Shown here one piece after another: positions 8,679 to 18,596 of a stretch of 64,000 bases of DNA. The stretch covers positions 2,728,001 to 2,792,000 of the forward strand of contig NZ_CP096040.1 of NCBI RefSeq assembly GCF_023935105.1, written 5' to 3'. The first letter of the stretch is position 1, and every line of letters starts with the position of its first letter. Source of the stretch: Caulobacter segnis (GTDB lineage: Bacteria; Pseudomonadota; Alphaproteobacteria; Caulobacterales; Caulobacteraceae). The notes beneath the pieces were generated by a model. That model did no database searches. It saw only the letters and a program-made list of their open reading frames with translations, and was not told the origin of the DNA. The translations under genes were made by a program, and so were the position numbers.

Positions 8679-8693
8679 TTAGCCTCTCGTTAA
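8679..8693 (+). promoter_or_regulatory. CtrA-like box upstream of ssb
   Basis: TTAG-CCTCTCG-TTAA differs in one base from the CtrA consensus TTAA-N7-TTAA. It lies between the SOS box and the gene, suggesting cell-cycle control on top of damage control. Motif match only. Confidence 0.45.
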
Positions 8694-8747
8694 CGTCCGC
8701 TCTCAGATTCCGGCGCGAGGGTCGCCGGGCGAGAGCAAGGGCGAGCG

Positions 8748-9254
8748 ATGGCTGGCAGCGTCAACAAGGTCATTCTGGTGGGCAATCTCGGGGCCGATCC
8801 CGAGATCCGCAGCCTGGGTTCGGGCGACCGCGTCGCCAATCTCCGCCTCGCCACGTCCGAGACCTGGCGCGACCGCAACAGCGGCGAGCGCAAGGAAAAG
8901 ACCGAGTGGCACCGTGTCGTGATCTTCAACGACAACCTGGTGAAGGTCGCCGAGCAGTACCTGCGCAAGGGCTCGACCGTCTACATCGAGGGCGCGATCC
9001 AGACCCGCAAGTGGACCGACAACACGGGCGTCGAGAAGTACTCGACCGAGATCGTGCTGCAGAAGTTCCGCGGCGAACTGACCATGCTGGGCGGTCGCAG
9101 CGACAACGCTGGCGCCTCCTCGGGTGGCGGTGACGAATACGGCGGCGGCTATTCGGGCGGCGGCGGCTCCAGCTTCGGCGGCGGCCAGCGCAGCCAGCCC
9201 AGCGGCCCCCGCGAGAGCTTCTCGGCCGACCTGGACGACGAAATTCCGTTCTAG
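8748..9254 (+). CDS. ssb: Single-stranded DNA-binding protein
   Basis: A 168-residue SSB. The OB-fold occupies about residues 1-110 ([55 protein letters not shown]), followed by a Gly/Ser-rich linker and the acidic tail DLDDEIPF that docks partner proteins. It binds ssDNA as a tetramer during replication, repair and recombination. Length and tail are standard. An SOS box and a CtrA-like box lie upstream, and a strong terminator about 160 bases downstream. Confidence 0.97.
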   Translation: MAGSVNKVILVGNLGADPEIRSLGSGDRVANLRLATSETWRDRNSGERKEKTEWHRVVIFNDNLVKVAEQYLRKGSTVYIEGAIQTRKWTDNTGVEKYSTEIVLQKFRGELTMLGGRSDNAGASSGGGDEYGGGYSGGGGSSFGGGQRSQPSGPRESFSADLDDEIPF

Positions 9255-9269
9255 AAATCATCATTTTTC

Positions 9270-9456
9270 CGAGTGTGCGGATCTTCACAGTCTGATCCGC
9301 GCCTCGGCCTTAGACGGAACCGGTCTGCTTCTCTTCGGAGCTCGGATCGGTGGGAACAGTGGAGCAGCCCGTACGGCGGCCTCGAGCCAATGACGGAGAG
9401 CCTCCACAGGGGCGAGCGGCGAGCGATCCGGGGACGGGCGCTCGCCGCTTTCTTAT
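9270..9456 (+). ncRNA. Possible structured RNA or long ssb 3' UTR
   Basis: There is no ORF between ssb and 9467. The sequence has a hairpin (gcggatc...gatccgc, near 9276-9299), a ctc-ttcg-gag tetraloop element near 9334-9343, purine-rich stretches and a terminal 11-bp stem with a T-rich tail. A stable processed RNA or a separate small RNA gene is possible. I cannot assign a family; 6S RNA is one idea but was not verified. Confidence 0.3.
9415..9456 (+). terminator. Intrinsic terminator downstream of ssb
   Basis: A perfect 11-bp stem (9415-9425 with 9439-9449) is followed by ttctta. It sits just before the convergent end of the GNAT gene. Confidence 0.75.
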
Positions 9457-9466
9457 GGAAATGGCG

Positions 9467-10009
9467 CTAGCGGATCAGGTCGGCGGGGTTCGTCCAGCGA
9501 TATCGCGCCACCTCGACCACGCGACCGCCTGGAACCTCTTCGGCGTACCGCGTCGTCTCGACGCCGCCCAAGCGTTCGTAGAACGCCAGCGCCGCAGCGT
9601 TCGGCGCATAGACCTCCAGATGCAACGGCGCGCCGGCGTGTTCGTCGACCAGCCACCGCGCCGTTTCGGCCAGCAGCCGCGTTCCCAGGCCGCCGCCCTT
9701 GCGCTCGGGCGCGACGTGCAGGTTGTCGAGCAGGGCGCCGATCCTCGGATTCAGCCGGAACGAGGCGTATGCCAAGCCGATCGGGGCGCCGCCGTCCATC
9801 GCCGCCAGGATCAGGTCATGGGCCGGATCGAAATGCTCGAACCGGGTCCGCCATGTGGCGCGGGAGACGTCGAACAGATCGTGGTCGAGATAGGCGTCGC
9901 CATAGAGGCCGCGATAGGCGCTCTGGCGACTGCGCGTGTGCAGGTCGGCGATAGCGTCCGCATCGTTTCGGGACGTCCCGAGTCGGATGATGTCTGGTCT
10001 CACGCCCAT
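9467..10009 (-). CDS. GNAT family N-acetyltransferase
   Basis: About 180 residues of GNAT fold: IIRLGTSRNDADAIADLHTR at the start, NLHVAPERKGGGLGTRLLAE as the acetyl-CoA motif (RxxGxG region), and LEVYAPNAAALAFYERLGG as the C-terminal strand-helix. Substrate unknown. I chose ATG 10009 because the fold begins directly after it; a TTG at 10039 would add ten residues, and neither has a convincing ribosome site. It converges on ssb. Confidence 0.75.
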   Translation of the reverse strand: MGVRPDIIRLGTSRNDADAIADLHTRSRQSAYRGLYGDAYLDHDLFDVSRATWRTRFEHFDPAHDLILAAMDGGAPIGLAYASFRLNPRIGALLDNLHVAPERKGGGLGTRLLAETARWLVDEHAGAPLHLEVYAPNAAALAFYERLGGVETTRYAEEVPGGRVVEVARYRWTNPADLIR

Positions 10010-10119
10010 CAAAAGAAGCGTATCGCATCGCGAAGGCAAGCCACCCCAATCGTCCGCTCGCCGCTCAAGTCGCGGGTTTGCAGCGTCTCTGTCCGAAATC
10101 TCGCCAACTCCGCCATTCG

Positions 10120-10131
10120 GACAACGTTGTC
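10120..10131 (+). promoter_or_regulatory. Perfect palindrome in the ppdK upstream region
   Basis: GACAACGTTGTC is a 12-bp perfect palindrome with a central CG, the form bound by LacI-type and similar dimeric regulators. It lies about 190 bases before ppdK in the 310-base gap between divergent genes, followed by an A/T-richer stretch suited to a promoter. The regulator is unknown. Confidence 0.4.
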
Positions 10132-10322
10132 ATTGGAATTATCTACCGAATTCTCTTGTTGTTACCCGGAACGCGAACCGCCAGTGGACGCGTTCTTGGG
10201 CGAAGTGCTACTGAAACGCCCGGATATTGCACTGCGGGATCACGACAAAGCAGCGCTGTTCCAAGGTGAGACGACCCCATCAGAGGGCGCGACCTTCTTC
10301 ACTGATCGCAGGGTGAGAAAAT

Positions 10323-13010
<2,688 letters not shown>

Positions 13011-13032
13011 GCCTCTCGCGCCGAACCCAAAT

Positions 13033-13065
13033 AAGGGCCCCATGCTGGACAGCGTGGGGCCCTTT
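13033..13065 (+). terminator. Intrinsic terminator after ppdK
   Basis: A perfect 10-bp stem (13033-13042 with 13055-13064) with a 12-base loop, followed by ttgcct. Confidence 0.75.
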
Positions 13066-13099
13066 GCCTATCCGGGGTTCCAGACCTCGGGGGACGTTC

Positions 13100-13768
13100 A
13101 TGGCCTATCTGCGCTGGCGCCGGTTCACGGAACTGGCTTCGCTGGACCGCCCCTGGCTGGGCGAGCTGTTCATGCGCAAGCGGAACAAGCCGATCGTCGC
13201 CGCGCCAGTCGAGAAGTGGGACGCCGAGTATCAGGACGGGATCTACGACCGCCTGAACCGTTCCGAGCAGCGCCATCACCACCGCCTGCTGGCCGCCGTG
13301 ATCGGCGACCGCTGGCCCAATCCGCGCGTGCTGGAGATCGGGGCGGGCGAGGGGGTGTTCTACGAAGCCCTGCGCGCTCACCGGCCGGCGCGCTATGTCG
13401 GCGTCGACTTCTCCAGGCCCGCCATCGAGCGCGGCGAGACCCGCCTGGCGCCCGAGATCGCCATCGGCGAGGTCAAGATGCTGCTTGGCGACGGCCGGAC
13501 CTTCGCGACCGACGAGACCTTCGACGTCGTGGTGTTCTCTGAATGCGTCGAGCATCTGGGTGAGGTCGAGGACCTGGTGGCGCACTACGCGCCGAACCTG
13601 AAACCGGGCGGCGCGGTGGGCCTCACCATGTGGCTGGCGCTGAAGCCGCTGCGCCTTTGGCATTGCCTGAAGGCGATGGGCCAGGTGCTGGACGAAGCGG
13701 TGATCAATACACCGTGGGGCGGCGGCTGGCTGGTGGCCGTGGTCCGCCCGAAAGATGCGGTGGAATAA
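13100..13768 (+). CDS. Class I SAM-dependent methyltransferase
   Basis: 222 residues. Motif I is VLEIGAGEGVFYEAL (SAM binding), the acidic loop is YVGVDFS, and VVVFSECVEHLGEVEDL matches motif IV/post-motif. ATG 13100 has GGGGGACG just upstream; an upstream extension to 13064 overlaps the ppdK terminator and was rejected. The N-terminal 60 residues are basic and unrecognised. The substrate is unknown; small-molecule or lipid methylation is more likely than DNA because no NPPY motif is present. Confidence 0.75.
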   Translation: MAYLRWRRFTELASLDRPWLGELFMRKRNKPIVAAPVEKWDAEYQDGIYDRLNRSEQRHHHRLLAAVIGDRWPNPRVLEIGAGEGVFYEALRAHRPARYVGVDFSRPAIERGETRLAPEIAIGEVKMLLGDGRTFATDETFDVVVFSECVEHLGEVEDLVAHYAPNLKPGGAVGLTMWLALKPLRLWHCLKAMGQVLDEAVINTPWGGGWLVAVVRPKDAVE

Positions 13769-13843
13769 CCAATTCGATATTTTGGCTAGACCAATTTTCG
13801 ACGCGCGCTATACCCGAAGGCGAGACTTTTGGGAGGAAGCACG

Positions 13844-14290
13844 ATGCTGGCGATCCTGGCGCTTGCCGCCGGTCTGGCGACCGAACCCTTGACGCTCCCC
13901 GTCGCCGTCGACCTGGCCAGGGCCGCAATCGACGCCTGCGCCGCCCGGGGCGCGCATGTCTCGGCCGCCGTGGTCGACGCCCGGGGAAATCCCTTGGTGG
14001 TCCTGCGCGACGAGCAGAGCCTGAAACCGCCGATCGCCGCGCCGCGCAAGGCCAACGCCGCCGTGGTCTTCGACCAGCCCGGCAGCGTCATGGAGCCGCG
14101 TGAGAAGACCGACCCGGACTTCGCCGCCAGGATCAAGGCCGATCCCGACCACCTGAACCCCCACGCCGGCTCGCTGCCCCTGCATGCCGGAACGGCGGTC
14201 GTCGGAGGCCTGGCGATCGCCGACACCACGCACGAGGCCGCCGACGCTTGCGCCCGCGCGGCCCTGGCCAAGTTCCCGCAATTCCACTGA
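13844..14290 (+). CDS. GlcG/HbpS-like heme-degrading family protein
   Basis: 148 residues with a short hydrophobic N-terminus, then VAVDLARAAIDACAARGAHVSAAVVDARGNPLVVLRDEQS and GGLAIADTTHEAADACARAAL, the GlcG/HbpS (DUF336) fold pattern. GGGAGGAA precedes ATG 13844. Members bind heme or flavin-like ligands or accompany glycolate oxidase; no such partner is nearby. The N-terminus looks like a secretion signal. The next gene begins 10 bases later, so they probably form an operon. Confidence 0.65.
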   Translation: MLAILALAAGLATEPLTLPVAVDLARAAIDACAARGAHVSAAVVDARGNPLVVLRDEQSLKPPIAAPRKANAAVVFDQPGSVMEPREKTDPDFAARIKADPDHLNPHAGSLPLHAGTAVVGGLAIADTTHEAADACARAALAKFPQFH

Positions 14291-14300
14291 GGCGTTCGAC

Positions 14301-15230
14301 ATGAAGAAGACCCTGGCGCTCGCCACCGTCCTGGCCCTGTCCCTGGCCTCGCTTTCTGGGGGCGCTGCTGACGCCCAGGAGCACGGTCCCGCCACGCCGC
14401 TGCCCAAGCCCGACGCCGAGGGCCAGAAGCCGCGGGCGACCGTCACCCTGGCCCCGTACCGCTTCAACGACATCCTGTGGGAGAACGATCGCACCGCCCA
14501 TCGGATCTACAGCCGCGACCTGGAGAAGGCCGAACCACCGTCGACCTCGGGCATCGACGCCTGGGGCAAGAGCCAGCGCTGGCCCTATATGGACCGCCAG
14601 CTGAAGACCGGCGACCAGCACGCCAACCACGGCGAGGGGCTGGACTTCTATGACGTGGGCACGGGGCGGGGCGCTGGCGGCCTGGGCGTCTGGGCCGACA
14701 ACAAGCTGTGGACCTCGCGCAACTGGTCCAGTTGGAAGGTGATCCAGAACGGGCCGGACGTGGCCAAGTTCAGCGTCGACTACGCCCCGTGGCCGGTGGA
14801 CGTCGATCGCAAGGTCTGGGAGACGCGGACCTTCACCCTGCCGCTGGGCACTAACTTCACGCGGATGGTCTCGACCATCAGCTCCGACAAGCCGGGGCCG
14901 CTGGTGGTCGGCATCGGCATCTCCAAGCGCAAGCGCGCCAGTGGGACGGGCGTGTTCCGCAAGGACCTGGCGCCGGGGCGGGTGACGTTCTGGGAGCCGG
15001 CCGATCCGGACAAGGGCTCGATGGCCATCGCCCTGATGGTCGACCCCGCTTCCATCATCGAGGTGCGCCAGGACTTCGACAACTACCTCGTCCTGATCAA
15101 GGTCGAGGCCGGCAAACCGTTCGTCTACTACATGGGCGCGGCCTGGGATAAGGGCCTGGACTTCCATACGCCGGCGGCGTGGGACGCGTATGTGGCGGGG
15201 GCGAAGGCGGACTTTGATCCCAAGCACTAG
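14301..15230 (+). CDS. Secreted DUF4861-like protein
   Basis: 309 residues with a clear Sec signal peptide (KKTLALATVLALSLASLSG then ADA-QE). The mature part has many aromatic and acidic motifs (APYRFNDILWENDRTAHRIY, GEGLDFYDVGTGRGAGGLG, GKPFVYYMGAAWDKGLDF), which resemble DUF4861 proteins tied to polysaccharide use. ATG 14301 starts at the signal peptide; the longer open frame upstream lies inside the previous gene. Function is inferred from resemblance only. Confidence 0.6.
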   Translation: MKKTLALATVLALSLASLSGGAADAQEHGPATPLPKPDAEGQKPRATVTLAPYRFNDILWENDRTAHRIYSRDLEKAEPPSTSGIDAWGKSQRWPYMDRQLKTGDQHANHGEGLDFYDVGTGRGAGGLGVWADNKLWTSRNWSSWKVIQNGPDVAKFSVDYAPWPVDVDRKVWETRTFTLPLGTNFTRMVSTISSDKPGPLVVGIGISKRKRASGTGVFRKDLAPGRVTFWEPADPDKGSMAIALMVDPASIIEVRQDFDNYLVLIKVEAGKPFVYYMGAAWDKGLDFHTPAAWDAYVAGAKADFDPKH

Positions 15231-15246
15231 GCTCGCCCACAGCCGT

Positions 15247-15362
15247 CTCCCCGGCGAAAGCCGGGGCCCAGATCCCACACGATGGGGCTGACGGGATGAG
15301 CGCTGCGTTCGAGGCGTCCACTCCAGCGCTTTTCCATCTGGGTCCCGGCTTTCGCCGGGAAG
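15247..15362. repeat. Intergenic inverted repeat (ccccggcgaaagccgggg family)
   Basis: ctccccggcgaaagccggggcccagat at the left and its near-complement atctgggtcccggctttcgccgggaag at the right enclose about 60 bases. Each arm is itself a hairpin. A partial copy occurs near 17973-17994. This is a REP-like palindromic unit between convergent genes. Confidence 0.7.
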
Positions 15363-15390
15363 ATCGGAGGGTGGGGTTTGCCTCCAAAAC

Positions 15391-15428
15391 GAAAACCGCC
15401 CCGAGGCGGGAGGGAGGCCTCGGGGCGG
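15391..15428 (-). terminator. Intrinsic terminator of wrbA
   Basis: A 12-bp perfect stem (15396-15407 with 15417-15428). Read on the minus strand it is followed by ttttcgtttt. Confidence 0.75.
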
Positions 15429-15486
15429 ATCGTGGTCGTCCGCCTTGGGGGAGGGCGCGGACGACCGGGCTGCCGGCTATGAGCGA

Positions 15487-16086
15487 TCAGCCGTGCAGCT
15501 TGAGGGCGGTCTCGGCGATCTTGCGGCCTTGGTAGCGGGCGCCGACCAGTTCGTTCTCGCTGGGTTGGCGCGAGCCGTCGCCGCCAGCGATGGTGGTGGC
15601 GCCGTAGGGGCTGCCGCCGGTGATTTCGTCCAGGGTCATCTGGCCGGCGTGGCCGTAGTCCATGCCGACGATCACCATGCCGAAGTGCAGCAGGTTGGTG
15701 ATGATCGAGAACAGGGTGGTTTCCTGGCCGCCGTGCTGGGTGGCGGTGGAGGTGAAGGCCCCGCCGACCTTGCCGTGCAAGGCGCCGCGAGCCCACAGGC
15801 CGCCGGCCTGGTCGAGGAACGCGGCCATCTGCGAGCTCATGCGGCCAAAGCGCGTGCCGGTGCCGACGATGATGGCGTCGTAGTCGGCCAGGTCGGCGAT
15901 CGTGGCGACCGGGGCTTCCTGGTCCAGCTTGAAGTGGGCGCTCTTGGCCACCTCCAGCGGGGCGGTTTCGGGAACGCGCTTGATGTCGACGCTCGCGCCG
16001 GCTTCCCGGACGCCTTCGGCCACGGCCTTGGCCATGGTCTCGATGTGGCCGTAGGACGAGTAGTAGAGAACCAGAACCTTGGCCAT
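15487..16086 (-). CDS. wrbA: NAD(P)H:quinone oxidoreductase WrbA
   Basis: A 199-residue flavodoxin-fold protein. [19 protein letters not shown] binds FMN phosphate, [20 protein letters not shown] and [17 protein letters not shown] contact the isoalloxazine, and [20 protein letters not shown] is the WrbA signature. It reduces quinones by two electrons and guards against redox stress. Length is typical. It lies 98 bases downstream of a pirin gene on the same strand; both are divergent from a LysR regulator. Confidence 0.93.
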   Translation of the reverse strand: MAKVLVLYYSSYGHIETMAKAVAEGVREAGASVDIKRVPETAPLEVAKSAHFKLDQEAPVATIADLADYDAIIVGTGTRFGRMSSQMAAFLDQAGGLWARGALHGKVGGAFTSTATQHGGQETTLFSIITNLLHFGMVIVGMDYGHAGQMTLDEITGGSPYGATTIAGGDGSRQPSENELVGARYQGRKIAETALKLHG

Positions 16087-16123
16087 CGCGGCCTCCTTGA
16101 AGAGAGTGTCGGGGAGGAAAGTC

Positions 16124-16152
16124 GGACGCGAGGCTAGGGTTTCCTCGCGTCC
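16124..16152 (-). terminator. Hairpin between pirin and wrbA
   Basis: A perfect 10-bp stem (16124-16133 with 16143-16152). On the minus strand it is followed by gactttcc, so it may be a weak terminator that lowers readthrough from pirin into wrbA. Confidence 0.45.
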
Positions 16153-16184
16153 CTTTCTTGAACGCTTACGCAGTCCCTGGGGGC

Positions 16185-16889
16185 TTAGGAGAGGGCGGCG
16201 TCGACCAGAACGAGTTCGGCGTCTTCCAGGGCAGTGACGGTGATCACATCCTCGTCCTTGATGCCGGCGCCGTCACGGGCGTTCAGCTTGACGCCGTTGA
16301 CGTCGATGACGCCGACGGCGGGGACCAGATAGCCGGTGCGATCCTTGCCCAGGGCGTAGGTCGTGCTTTCGCCGGCCTTCAGCGTCGCGCCCAGAACGCG
16401 GGCGTCGGTGCGGATCGGCAGGGCGTCAGCGTCATCGGCGAAACCCGAGGCCAGAGTCACGAACTTGCCCGAGCGGTCGCCCTTGGGAAACGGCTTGGCG
16501 CCCCACGACGGCGCGGCGCCGAAGGTCTTGGGCTCGATCCAGATCTGGAAGATCCGGGTCGTTTCCGGCTCGAGGTTGTACTCCGAGTGACGGATGCCCG
16601 TGCCCGCGCTCATTACCTGGACGTCGCCGGCCTCGGTGCGACCCTTGTTGCCCAGGCTGTCCTGGTGGGTGATCGCGCCGTCGCGGACATAGGTGATGAT
16701 CTCCATGTCGCTGTGCGGATGCGGCGGGAAGCCGGTGTTGGCGGCGATCTCGTCGTCGTTCCAGACCCGCAGGGCGCCCCAGTTCATGTTGCTGGGATCG
16801 TAGTAGCTGGCGAACGAGAAGTGGTGCTTGGCCTTAAGCCAACCGTGGTCGGCGCCGCCAAGCTTGTCGAACGGTCTGCGATCGATCAT
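16185..16889 (-). CDS. Pirin family protein
   Basis: A 234-residue bicupin. [19 protein letters not shown] carries the N-terminal metal-binding His/Glu set, and [18 protein letters not shown] is the second conserved strand pair. Bacterial pirins of this kind (YhaK/YhhW type) are redox-sensing or show quercetinase activity. It is divergent from the LysR gene with a 146-base spacer that holds an inverted repeat, and upstream of wrbA, suggesting a small oxidative or quinone-stress unit. Confidence 0.88.
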   Translation of the reverse strand: MIDRRPFDKLGGADHGWLKAKHHFSFASYYDPSNMNWGALRVWNDDEIAANTGFPPHPHSDMEIITYVRDGAITHQDSLGNKGRTEAGDVQVMSAGTGIRHSEYNLEPETTRIFQIWIEPKTFGAAPSWGAKPFPKGDRSGKFVTLASGFADDADALPIRTDARVLGATLKAGESTTYALGKDRTGYLVPAVGVIDVNGVKLNARDGAGIKDEDVITVTALEDAELVLVDAALS

Positions 16890-16992
16890 GGCTCTAAACC
16901 TTTCTTTCCCTCTGGGCCTTGGCCCTCTGGAGCGGCGCCGCGTCGGCGCGTCCTGTTGAGGAGAAGATAGGGGATCTCATGGGATCCGAAAT

Positions 16993-17018
16993 GGAAACTG
17001 TTGAAACTCATCGTTTCC
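16993..17018. promoter_or_regulatory. Inverted repeat, candidate LysR operator
   Basis: GGAAAC-N14-GTTTCC lies between the divergent pirin and LysR genes, 17 bases before the regulator ATG. Dyad symmetry and position fit an autoregulated LysR site. Confidence 0.5.
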
Positions 17019-17035
17019 AAAACTAACCTAATGCA

Positions 17036-17929
17036 ATGTCCAAGCTTCCTGATCTCGAAGGCCTCGCCGTGTTCGCCAAGGTGGTGGAGCTGCGCTCGTT
17101 CGCCGCCGCCGCCGAAGACCTGGCCATGTCCAAGGCCACGGTTTCCAAGGCCGTCACCCGGCTGGAAGAACGTCTGGGCGCGCGGCTGTTCAACCGCACC
17201 TCGCGCCGCCTGGCCTTGACCGACGCCGGCCAGTCGCTGGTCGAGCGCGCCGCGCGCGTCCTGGCCGAGGCGCAAGCGGCCGAGGAGGAGGCCTCCAGCC
17301 AATCGTCGGCGCCGCGCGGCGTGGTGCGGATGGCCGTGCCGATGTCGCTGGGCATCACCAGCCTGGGGCCCGTGCTGCCAGGCTTCTTCACCGCCTATCC
17401 CGATGTCTCGGTCGAGTTGCACCTGTCGGACGCCACGATCGATCTGGTCGGCATGGGCTTCGACCTGGCCCTGCGCGTGGCCGCCCTGCCGGACAGCTCG
17501 CTGGTCGCCCGCCGACTGCGGGCGGTGAAGCGCCATGTTGTGGCCTCGTCGGGCTACTGGGCCGAGCATGGCCGGCCGACGCATCCGGCCAGCCTGGCCG
17601 AGCATCGCGGCCTGACCTATGGCCACCAGAACGCGCCCGAGACCTGGCGTTTCCAGAGGAGCGGCGAGGAGGCGGCCGTGCGGCCCCGCTCGGTGATCCG
17701 CGCCAACAACGGCGACGTCCTGGTCCCATCGCTGATCGCCGGGGTCGGGGTGGCGGTGCTGCCCGACTTCATCGTCGGCGCGGCCGTGGCCGATGGGCGG
17801 CTGGAAGCGGTGCTGACCGACTGGATCGCGACCCCGATCGCCCTGCACCTGGTCATGCCGCCCGGCGGCCCGCGGCCGGCGCGGGTCGAGGCCCTGGCCA
17901 ACTACCTGGCCAAGGCGCTGGGCAGGTAG
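17036..17929 (+). CDS. LysR family transcriptional regulator
   Basis: 297 residues. The winged helix-turn-helix spans about residues 8-65 (FAKVVELRSFAAAAEDLAMSKATVSKAVTRLEERLGARLF), followed by a linker helix and a periplasmic-binding-like effector domain (from about 95, with RGVVRMAVPMSLG). It is of the common YafC/DsdC-like subgroup that governs divergent oxidoreductase genes. Divergence from pirin-wrbA and the shared operator indicate control of those genes. The inducer is unknown. Confidence 0.9.
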   Translation: MSKLPDLEGLAVFAKVVELRSFAAAAEDLAMSKATVSKAVTRLEERLGARLFNRTSRRLALTDAGQSLVERAARVLAEAQAAEEEASSQSSAPRGVVRMAVPMSLGITSLGPVLPGFFTAYPDVSVELHLSDATIDLVGMGFDLALRVAALPDSSLVARRLRAVKRHVVASSGYWAEHGRPTHPASLAEHRGLTYGHQNAPETWRFQRSGEEAAVRPRSVIRANNGDVLVPSLIAGVGVAVLPDFIVGAAVADGRLEAVLTDWIATPIALHLVMPPGGPRPARVEALANYLAKALGR

Positions 17930-18040
17930 CGGTTAGGGCGGAGCGATATGAGGCTGACGCCCCATGCCCGTCTCCCCGGCTTTCGTCAGGGAGACAGATT
18001 TTGGGAAAATCGTCCGTGCTAGGGCGAGGGTTCGGCTCCG

Positions 18041-18529
18041 CTACTTCACCCGCTTGAACGTCAGGTTCTGGTCCGGCGGGCCGGGAACGCCGTCGACGTC
18101 CTGCTCGACCTTCAGGGTGTCGGGATCGGCCAGCCAGACCTTCATGGTCTGCTTGCGGCCGGTCTTGTTGCTGGTCACGGCCGTGACGCCGCGCGGGCCG
18201 TCGCGCTTGACGCTGATCATCACGATCTGGGTGTTGACCACGGCCTTGGTCGGCGCGCCGTCCAGCGGCGCATCGGCGAACTGGATCGCGGCCAGGCCAT
18301 CCTCGTCCTCTTCGATCAGCGTCCAGGCCAGACTCTTGCCGTCGTCCTTGGTCACGTCGACCTCGGCGGCCAGCGGCGCGGGACCGGTCAGGGCCTCGTT
18401 GAAGGTCGAGGCCTTGAGGTCGATCGTCCAGCGCCCGAGCGCGCCGATCGGGTCGCTCTGGGCCATGGCCGACGTGGCCGAGGCCAGCAGGCCGGCGGCG
18501 AACAGGACGGAAAGGGCGGATCGGGTCAT
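18041..18529 (-). CDS. Secreted hypothetical protein
   Basis: 162 residues with a Sec signal peptide (TRSALSVLFAAGLLASATS ending AMA-QS). The mature part begins IGALGRWTIDLKASTF, a lipocalin-like opening, and ends QNLTFKRVK. I do not recognise the family. It is probably periplasmic. The gene is alone, on the opposite strand to the LysR gene. Confidence 0.65.
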   Translation of the reverse strand: MTRSALSVLFAAGLLASATSAMAQSDPIGALGRWTIDLKASTFNEALTGPAPLAAEVDVTKDDGKSLAWTLIEEDEDGLAAIQFADAPLDGAPTKAVVNTQIVMISVKRDGPRGVTAVTSNKTGRKQTMKVWLADPDTLKVEQDVDGVPGPPDQNLTFKRVK

Positions 18530-18596
18530 GCGGCGCCTCCTTGAAGCGCCGCCATCAGACGCCGGTGCGGCGCCCCGCGTCTAGACGCTTTTGGCT

